Assembly: GCF_000425365.1 (NCBI RefSeq)
Contig: NZ_AUDH01000026.1
Coordinates: forward strand, 1-41,152
Direction of reading: 5' to 3'
Origin: Rubritepida flocculans DSM 14296
GTDB lineage: Bacteria; Pseudomonadota; Alphaproteobacteria; Acetobacterales; Acetobacteraceae
DNA: 41,152 nucleotides
Shown here: piece after piece, positions 31,836 to 37,636 of the stretch
Layout of the letters: each line of letters opens with the position of its first letter
Numbering within the stretch: position 1 is the stretch's first letter
The notes under the pieces: generated by a model
The model's database searches: none
Told to the model about the DNA's origin: nothing
Seen by the model: the letters and a program-made list of their open reading frames with translations, nothing else
Position numbers and translations under genes: made by a program

Positions 31836-32669
31836 TCATCCGGCGATGCGATACACGGTGTAGGAGCCGCGGGCCCCCTCCTTGTTGGGCCCGACCTGAC
31901 GCACCCGCTCCAGCGCCTCGACCGCGATGCCCTGGCGCTTCTTCAGCCCGGCGAAGAACCCCCGCACCGTGTGCGGCGCCCAGCCGGTCGCCTCGGCGAT
32001 CTGCGCCACCGTCGCCCCCTCGGGACGGCGGAGCATGGCGAGCACCTGCTCCTGCTTGGTGCCCTCGCGCGGCCTGCGCGGCGCGTCCGCATCACGCGGC
32101 ATGCGGGCGGGCTTCCCAGCCAGGGCGGCGCGGAGGCGCGCCATCGGCCCGTCGAGGGCGCCGATCATGTCGGTGTCGCGGTTGGCCGCGGCGTCCCAGG
32201 CGGCGAGCACCGCGGTGGCGGCGTCGCGCAGGCTGGCCCGCCGCGCGGGGCGGGCCGCCGCGAGGACCTGGTCGAGCAGGGCGAGGTCCTCCGCGCGGGT
32301 GGCGTCGTCCGGCGCCCCGGGCGCGTCCTGGGCGGGTCCGGTTGCGCCGGCGGGGTTGTCCTGAGAGGGCGCCTCCAGCGCGCCCATCGGCGCAACGTCC
32401 GTGGCCGGTGCGGCGTCCTTCGGGTCGACGCCGATGGCGCGCAGCCCGGCGTCGGTGATCTTCAGGAGGACGCTGTCGCCCTCGACCGTCCAGAGCGCGT
32501 GCGCGTCGTAGGCGGGGCGGTGCACCGCGATCACCAGGTCGGCCTTGAGCAGCGCCTTCGCCACCGTCTGCCGCGCCGCGGCCGGCAGGCGCTCCGGCGG
32601 GTAGGCCAGGTGCTCGGGGTGCTGCGCAGCGGCGGAGAGGATCGCGCGCTGGGTGTCGGTGAGCTTCAT
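31836..32669 (-). CDS. DUF3489 domain protein (helix-turn-helix)
   Basis: The 277-residue protein has an N-terminal winged-helix-like part (residues 1-75: LTDTQRAILSAAAQHPEHLA ... ALLKADLVI), a long low-complexity Ala/Pro/Asp linker (about 80-190) and a C-terminal DUF3489 domain (about 205-277) with the helix-turn-helix 'EQVLAMLRRPEGATVAQIAE' and 'ATGWAPHTVRGFFAGLKKRQ'. DUF3489 proteins are common in alphaproteobacterial prophages and plasmids and probably bind DNA. The start at 32669 is set by conservation; the frame upstream of it reads through a hairpin. Function inferred only at the level of DNA binding. Confidence 0.8.
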   Translation of the reverse strand: MKLTDTQRAILSAAAQHPEHLAYPPERLPAAARQTVAKALLKADLVIAVHRPAYDAHALWTVEGDSVLLKITDAGLRAIGVDPKDAAPATDVAPMGALEAPSQDNPAGATGPAQDAPGAPDDATRAEDLALLDQVLAAARPARRASLRDAATAVLAAWDAAANRDTDMIGALDGPMARLRAALAGKPARMPRDADAPRRPREGTKQEQVLAMLRRPEGATVAQIAEATGWAPHTVRGFFAGLKKRQGIAVEALERVRQVGPNKEGARGSYTVYRIAG

Positions 32670-32687
32670 CCTTGGGGTCCTCGGTCC

Positions 32688-32709
32688 GGCACCCGACCAG
32701 CCGGGTGCC
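32688..32709 (-). terminator. Perfect 8-bp hairpin between phage genes
   Basis: GGCACCCG and CGGGTGCC pair around a 6-base loop. An additional imperfect GC-rich hairpin lies just to the right (about 32722-32752). They sit between the stop of the 78-residue gene (32766) and the start of the DUF3489 gene (32669). No U-run is present, so termination or attenuation is tentative. Confidence 0.4.
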
Positions 32710-32765
32710 ACCACCCCGAGCCCCGCCGGCTCGCGCCGGTCGGGGCGGTGCGGGAGCCCGCCGCG

Positions 32766-33002
32766 TCAGCCGGCGTATTCGCCCCGGCGGAAGTGCTGGT
32801 CGGCGATCTCCTTGAGCTTCGCCGTGGCGTCAGCGAGCCAGGCCGTCTCGCCCCAGAGCACCGCCTCCGGGTCCGCCCCGAAGTGGTCCGCGCTGGCCTG
32901 CTGCAGTTCCGCGAGCAGGGCGTCGAACTCGGCCTTCTTCGCCAGGAAGGCCACCAGGCTGCGCTCCTGGTTGCGGGCGGCGCGGGCTTCGCGGTCGGTC
33001 AT
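32766..33002 (-). CDS. Small unknown phage protein
   Basis: The 78-residue, acidic, largely helical protein (MTDREARAARNQERSLVAFL ... FDALLAELQQASADHFG) has no recognised domain. The start at 33002 is preferred over an upstream in-frame codon at 33080, whose extension is Arg/Pro-rich and reads into the spacer after the methyltransferase. It lies 105 bases downstream of the second methyltransferase gene on the same strand. Confidence 0.6.
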   Translation of the reverse strand: MTDREARAARNQERSLVAFLAKKAEFDALLAELQQASADHFGADPEAVLWGETAWLADATAKLKEIADQHFRRGEYAG

Positions 33003-33107
33003 CGTCGGCTCCGTCTCCCGGTGCAGGGGGCGATCCCCTGCGCGTGACGGACCATTCGCGCTGTGCCGCGCCCGAGCCAAGCGAGATGCAGCGTCAGATG
33101 ATTGCTC

Positions 33108-34376
33108 TTATTGGGCTTTCTCGATCATCCCAGCATCGCCGGCGCCGCGCGCCGCCGCGATGTCGCCGAAGGTGCGGTCCTCGCCCTCCAGCACCGCGGC
33201 CTCGCCGGTCGCCTCCTGCCAGCGTCGGACGATGACATCGGCATAGGCCGGGTCGAGCTCGAGCAGCGCCGCCCGCCGCCCGGTCCGCTCCGCCGCGATC
33301 ATGGTCGTCCCGGAGCCGCCGAACGGGTCGAGCACGGTGTCGCGCTGCTTGCTGCTGTTGCGGATCGCCCGCTCGACCAGCGCGACGGGCTTCATCGTGG
33401 GATGCAGGTCGTTCCTGGCCGGCTTGTCGAAGTGCCAGACGTTGCCCTGGTCGCGGGCGCCGCACCAGTAGTGCTGCGCGCCGGCCTTCCAGCCGTAGAG
33501 CATCGCCTCGAACTGCTGGTGGTAGTCGGCGCGGCCGAGCGCGAAGGTGTTCTTCGCCCAGATGAGGGTGCTCGACCACTTGCCGCCGGCCTCCTGCCAG
33601 GCGCGGTGCAGCGTCGGCCACTCCGAGGAGGACATGCAGACGTAGCAGGCGCCCTTGGTGACCGAGAGCAGGTTGGCCAGCGCCGGGCGGAGGAAGTCGA
33701 GGAAGCCCTCGCCGAGCGCGTCGTTGGCGATGGTCATCCTGGCCGCGGTGCCGCCGCGGTAAGCGACGTTGTAGGGTGGGTCGGTGAAGGCCATGTCGGC
33801 GAGGCGATCGGCGCCGAGGGCGCGCTGCACATCGGCCAGCTTCGTGGCGTCGCCGCAGAGCAGGCGGTGCGCGCCGCAGCGCCAGAGGTCGCCTGGGCGG
33901 GCGACCGGCAGGGCGGGCGGTGGCGGGGCGTCGTCGGCGCCGTCCTCGTCGAGCCCGGCATCCGCCGCGGCCAGCAGACGGTCGAGCTCCATCCCTGTGA
34001 AGCCGAGCACGTCGAGGTCGACCGCCGCCTCGTCGCGGATGCGGGCGATCTCGGCGGCGAGCAGCGCCTCGTCCCACCCGGAGTTGAGCGCGATCTGGTT
34101 GTCGGCCAGGCGCAGGGCCCGGGCCTGCGCCTCGGTCAGGTGGGCAAGGCGGATCGCCGGCACCGCCACCATGCCGAGGCGCTTTGCGGCCATGACCCGG
34201 CCGTGGCCGGCCACCAGCACGCCGGCGGCGTCGACCAGCACCGGGTTGACGAAGCCGAACTCGGCGATCGAGGCGGCGATCTGCGCCACCTGCGCCTCGG
34301 AGTGGGTGCGGGCGTTCTCGGCGTAGGGGACCAGCGCCGCCACCGCCACGGTGGTGACCTGAAGCTCAGGCCGCAT
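33108..34376 (-). CDS. ParB-domain/DNA methyltransferase fusion (DPPY type)
   Basis: The 422-residue protein has an N-terminal ParB/sulfiredoxin-like domain (about residues 5-95: VPYAENARTHSEAQVAQI, GHGRVMAAKRLG) and a C-terminal amino-methyltransferase (about 160-405). The catalytic motif IV TDPPYNV comes before the SAM-binding motif I DPFGGSGTT, i.e. the beta-class order. It should methylate adenine N6 or cytosine N4 at a specific DNA site. No restriction gene is nearby, so it acts as an orphan phage enzyme, for example against host restriction or in packaging control. It overlaps the upstream methyltransferase gene by 11 bases. Confidence 0.92.
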   Translation of the reverse strand: MRPELQVTTVAVAALVPYAENARTHSEAQVAQIAASIAEFGFVNPVLVDAAGVLVAGHGRVMAAKRLGMVAVPAIRLAHLTEAQARALRLADNQIALNSGWDEALLAAEIARIRDEAAVDLDVLGFTGMELDRLLAAADAGLDEDGADDAPPPPALPVARPGDLWRCGAHRLLCGDATKLADVQRALGADRLADMAFTDPPYNVAYRGGTAARMTIANDALGEGFLDFLRPALANLLSVTKGACYVCMSSSEWPTLHRAWQEAGGKWSSTLIWAKNTFALGRADYHQQFEAMLYGWKAGAQHYWCGARDQGNVWHFDKPARNDLHPTMKPVALVERAIRNSSKQRDTVLDPFGGSGTTMIAAERTGRRAALLELDPAYADVIVRRWQEATGEAAVLEGEDRTFGDIAAARGAGDAGMIEKAQ

Positions 34377-35835
34377 CGGCCAGCGCCTCCGCGCGCGCCG
34401 CCGCGACGGCGTCGTAGTCCCGGCCGTCCTCCGCCAGCGTCACGGGCAGATCAGGGTGCAGCATGCGCCAGCGGGCGATGGCCAGGTCGACATAGGCTGG
34501 GGCGAGCTCGACGGCCCGCACCCGCCGCCCGGTGCGCTGGCCGGCGAGGAGCGTGGTGCCGGAGCCGGCGAAGGGCTCGAACACCGCCTCGCCCTCGTCC
34601 GTGTAAGCGCGCACCAGGAACTCGGGCAGCGCCACCGGGAAGACCGCCGGGTGCTCGGTCTCGATGCCCCGGCCCTTGTGGCGGGTGATGCGGAGCACGC
34701 TATCCGGGATGCGGCTCTCCTGCACCGGCAGGCCGATATGGGTGTAGGCCTTCACCTCGCCGTCGGCGGCGCGCAGGCCGCTGCCCTTGTTCGGGGTGCC
34801 GGCCCACTTGCAGGGCACGATCTTGTTCGGCTGGCGCGCCTCGCGGTTGAGGTGGAACACCAGCTCGAAGGCCGGCGCGAGGCGGCCATTCCAATCCCCC
34901 GGCAGGCCCGGGCCCTGATCCCAGGCATAGAGGCCGAACCGCCGCCAGCCCTGGGCACGCATCCAGTCGAGCCAGCCGGACCAGTACGGCAGCCACTCCC
35001 CGTCGCGGTGGATCAGGCCGAGGTTCACCAGCGCCTGGCCGTCGTCCCGCAGGATCAGCGGCAGATGCTGGAACACGCCCCGCATCAGGGCATCCCAGTC
35101 GGAGACGCCACCGGTGGTGTAGTCGCGCTGGTTGCCGTAGGGCGGGCTGGTGAACAGCAGCGCCGCGCGGTCCTCGCCCATGACGCGGGCGACGGTGGCG
35201 GCGTCGGTGCTGTCGCCGCAGAGCAGGCGATGCTCGCCGAGCAGCCAGAGATCGCCGGGGCGGGTGACGGCCTGGCGCGGGGCGTCGGGTTCGGCGTCGG
35301 CGGGATCATCCGCCGGCGCCTCGTCCATCTCCGCCGCGCCGGGCGCGCCACCGCCGCCGGCCTCCGGCTGATCCGCCTCCTCGGGCGCTTCGCCATCAAC
35401 GACGGCCGCATCCGCCGCCGCGAGGATTGCGGTCAGCTCGTCCGCCGAGAAGCCGAGCATGGCCACGTCGATCTCCGCGGCGGCCTGCACACCGGCCAGG
35501 GCCTCTCGCAGCAGCGCCTGGTCCCAGGTGGCGTTCTCCGCAATGCGGTTGTCTGCGAGCCGGAGCGCGTCCTTCTGCGCCGGCGAGAGGTGGCGCAGTA
35601 CGATCACCGGCACCCGTTCGATGCCGAGCGCCATGGCCGCCTCGAGCCGGCCATGGCCGGCGATCAGCACGCCGGCCTCATCCACCAGCAGCGGGTTGGT
35701 GAAGCCGAAGGCCAGCATGCTGGCCTTGATCTGCTCGAGCTGCGCCGCACCATGCACCCGGGCATTGCCGCGGTGGGCGCGCAGATCCGCCACCGGGCGC
35801 AGCAGGATCTTCGCCGCCATCCAGGGGAGCGTCAT
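34366..35835 (-). CDS. ParB-domain/DNA methyltransferase fusion (TSPPY type)
   Basis: The 489-residue protein has the same architecture as its downstream neighbour: ParB-like domain (about 8-100, LRAHRGNARVHGAAQLEQI, GHGRLEAAMALG), an acidic Ala/Pro/Asp linker (about 145-195) and a methyltransferase (about 200-460) with motif IV LFTSPPYGNQRDY before motif I EPFAGSGTT. The TSPPY variant is common among N4-cytosine enzymes but not diagnostic. The pair probably arose by duplication and has diverged in catalytic motif, so it likely recognises different sites. The ATG at 35835 has GGATGG upstream. It is first in a transcript starting in the 359-base spacer with repeated GGTGCGAACC elements. Confidence 0.92.
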   Translation of the reverse strand: MTLPWMAAKILLRPVADLRAHRGNARVHGAAQLEQIKASMLAFGFTNPLLVDEAGVLIAGHGRLEAAMALGIERVPVIVLRHLSPAQKDALRLADNRIAENATWDQALLREALAGVQAAAEIDVAMLGFSADELTAILAAADAAVVDGEAPEEADQPEAGGGGAPGAAEMDEAPADDPADAEPDAPRQAVTRPGDLWLLGEHRLLCGDSTDAATVARVMGEDRAALLFTSPPYGNQRDYTTGGVSDWDALMRGVFQHLPLILRDDGQALVNLGLIHRDGEWLPYWSGWLDWMRAQGWRRFGLYAWDQGPGLPGDWNGRLAPAFELVFHLNREARQPNKIVPCKWAGTPNKGSGLRAADGEVKAYTHIGLPVQESRIPDSVLRITRHKGRGIETEHPAVFPVALPEFLVRAYTDEGEAVFEPFAGSGTTLLAGQRTGRRVRAVELAPAYVDLAIARWRMLHPDLPVTLAEDGRDYDAVAAARAEALADAA

Positions 35836-36194
35836 CGGGCCATCCGGGATCAGGGTGGGTGCGAACCGTGCGCGCGGCCGGTGCGAGCCTCACGCCGCCA
35901 CAGTTCGCAGCTAAACGATTGAGATCAGGGCCGTGTGGTGCGAACCGCGCACCATGTTTTCGGCCTGGCGCTAGCGAAGTCGCGCGCTTCCGCCCCCCGC
36001 ATACGCCGGGCGCAGGAAGGACCCTGCGGCTCGCGAGCCACTGTCTCGATGCGGCGACGCTGCGGCTCAGGAGCCGCGGCGCTCACGCACCTTCTCTACG
36101 TGTCCTGAGTCTAGCCGCATTGATTTCGGCGCCGCCACGGGGTGAATTGTAACAGTGCGACCGGGGCGGTGCGGGCCACCCCGGCCGCGCCGCG
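35836..36194. other. 359-base phage intergenic region with repeats and hairpins
   Basis: No gene was found. From the methyltransferase side it contains three GGTGCGA elements (35858-35953), then two related hairpins sharing TGCGGCTC at 36025 and 36061. The second of these is a perfect 7-bp stem (36062-36077, GCGGCTC-AG-GAGCCGC). On the minus strand the hairpins lie downstream of the DUF6456 gene and could end its transcript. A TACAAT on the minus strand near 36148 could be a -10 element, but no matching -35 was seen. Confidence 0.5.
35858..35953 (-). promoter_or_regulatory. Repeated GGTGCGAACC elements, possible operator cluster
   Basis: GGTGCGAACCG occurs at 35858 and 35937, with a variant GGTGCGAGCC at 35880. 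The copy at 35937-35953 is part of an inverted repeat, GGTGCG-AACCG-CGCACC. All lie 20-120 bases upstream of the methyltransferase operon start. The layout is what a phage repressor or autoregulated promoter would show; no cognate protein is identified. Confidence 0.4.
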
Positions 36195-36755
36195 TCACGC
36201 CGCCCGCTGCCGCGGCGTCAGCCCGAAGTGCTTCGCCAGCATGCCGAGGGCCGCGACGAGGATGCCCTGCGCCACGGGCCCATGCACCGTCCGTCCCGCC
36301 CAGCCCTGGCGCATCGCCCACTCGCGGACCGAGAACTCCAGCCCGATCACGAACCAGGCGCAGGAGCCGGCGGGGCTGTCGTGGCCGCCCAGCGCGTCCA
36401 GCGCCTCAGCCACGCGCCGTCGCGCGTCGAGCTGCCGGTTCGAGACGTCGCCGTTCGTCGCGCCCGCCAGTCGGATCAGCTGCGAGGTGGCGATGCCATC
36501 CAGCGCAGCGGCTCGGAACAGCGTCCGGAAGATGCAGCCTGCCTCGTGCATCTCCGGCGTGATCGTGCCGTTGGCCAGCATCAGGCCGAGGGTGTCGACA
36601 GCGCGGCGGTGCTGCACCGGCGTGCCGGTCTCGGGGTCCGCCTCGCGGACCGGCTCGGAGAAGCCGCCGTGCTGCAGCCGCCATGGCGAGGGCTTCGACA
36701 GGTCCTCGCGCGGCGGCGTGGTCCGCCTGGCCTTGCGCTTACCGGCCATGGGCAT
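36195..36755 (-). CDS. DUF6456 family protein
   Basis: The 186-residue protein has a basic N-terminus (residues 1-30) and the DUF6456 core: 'LMLANGTITPEMHEAGCIFR', then 'ALDALGGHDSPAGSCAWFVI', then the characteristic 'WAGRTVHGPVAQGILVAALG'. DUF6456 occurs in alphaproteobacterial chromosomes, often with an upstream helix-turn-helix, and is thought to be DNA- or replication-related. The phage version here probably has a regulatory or replication role, judged only from position between the nuclease and methyltransferase genes. It overlaps the upstream small gene by 17 bases. Confidence 0.78.
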   Translation of the reverse strand: MPMAGKRKARRTTPPREDLSKPSPWRLQHGGFSEPVREADPETGTPVQHRRAVDTLGLMLANGTITPEMHEAGCIFRTLFRAAALDGIATSQLIRLAGATNGDVSNRQLDARRRVAEALDALGGHDSPAGSCAWFVIGLEFSVREWAMRQGWAGRTVHGPVAQGILVAALGMLAKHFGLTPRQRAA

Positions 36756-36966
36756 GCCTTCCCTCGCGCCGCCCCCAGCGCCGGTTGGCTTCGTTGGTGA
36801 CGGCCTGGCGCAGCCAGGCGTCGGCGATGTCGTCCACCGACAGGGCGGCGACGCCGTGCCGGTGCCAGGCGGCGGCGCGCAGGGCGTCGATCTCCAGCGC
36901 GGAGGCCGGGCTGCGTGCCAGGTCCAGACACGACCGGGGCGGGCGCGGCGAACCGGCGAGCCTCAT
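36739..36966 (-). CDS. Small unknown phage protein
   Basis: The 75-residue basic protein has no domain I recognise. The core 'SALEIDALRAAAWHRHGVAALSVDDIADAWLRQAVTNEANRRWG' looks helical and is a plausible gene product. The start at 36966 is in an ATGA overlap with the RuvC-like gene, and its stop is inside the DUF6456 start region. This tight packing supports it as a real gene of the replication operon. Confidence 0.6.
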   Translation of the reverse strand: MRLAGSPRPPRSCLDLARSPASALEIDALRAAAWHRHGVAALSVDDIADAWLRQAVTNEANRRWGRREGRHAHGR

Positions 36967-37511
36967 GCCCGGCCTCCCGAGGATTCGGTGGCCCAGAGCA
37001 GCAGGGCGATGGCATCGGCCTCGTTGTCGTCGGCCGGTGTGAAGCCGCGGGCGCACATGGCGGCGACCATCGCCGCCTTGTCGGCGTTGCCCCTGCCGGT
37101 GGCAAAGCGCCTGATCGTGCCGACCGGCACGCCCTCATAGGCGATGCCGCGCTCCTCGCACCAGGCGGCGAGGTGGGCGAGGAAGCCGCCGTAGAGATGC
37201 GCCGCGTCCGTGCCGGCGTGGGCCCGTACCTCCTCGAAGGCAATACGCGCCAAGCCGCCCGAGAGGTCGGAGACCTCAGCCAGCCAGCCGCGGAAGCGCA
37301 GGAAGCGCATGCCGCCGCCTTCGAACCGGCTCGGCCTGAAGGTCACGGTGCCGGAGGTGATGCCACCGTCGCGGCGGCGCAGCGCCCAGCCGGTGGTGGT
37401 GCCGAGGTCGAGGGCGAGGACGGCGTGGCGGTCGAGCGCGAGGGCCGGCGGCGTGGCAACGGTCGGGCCGCTTGCCGGCGTGGCGGGCATGGGGGAAGTC
37501 GCAGGAGCCAT
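36963..37511 (-). CDS. RuvC-like Holliday-junction nuclease (phage)
   Basis: The 182-residue protein has the RNase H-like fold pattern of phage crossover-junction endonucleases. The first catalytic Asp is in LALDLGTTTGWAL (about residue 34), a Glu pair in IAFEEVRAH (about 90) and the terminal acidic motif in DDNEADAIALLLW (about 165). It resolves branched DNA made during phage replication or recombination. The ATG at 37511 has GGAGATC upstream; the longer frame to 37640 has a Pro/Arg-rich, non-conserved leader and is rejected. It lies 125 bases downstream of the primase-helicase gene. Confidence 0.8.
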   Translation of the reverse strand: MAPATSPMPATPASGPTVATPPALALDRHAVLALDLGTTTGWALRRRDGGITSGTVTFRPSRFEGGGMRFLRFRGWLAEVSDLSGGLARIAFEEVRAHAGTDAAHLYGGFLAHLAAWCEERGIAYEGVPVGTIRRFATGRGNADKAAMVAAMCARGFTPADDNEADAIALLLWATESSGGRA

Positions 37512-37636
37512 GGGATCTCCGAGAGGGGATCGTCGTGGTGAGGGCGGTGGCGCGGTCCTTGGCGGAACTCGCCGTCGCCGCCCGGCTGGGTGAGGCGCAT
37601 CCGCTTCGGGCGGCCCGCGGCTGTTCGGACGGCGCA

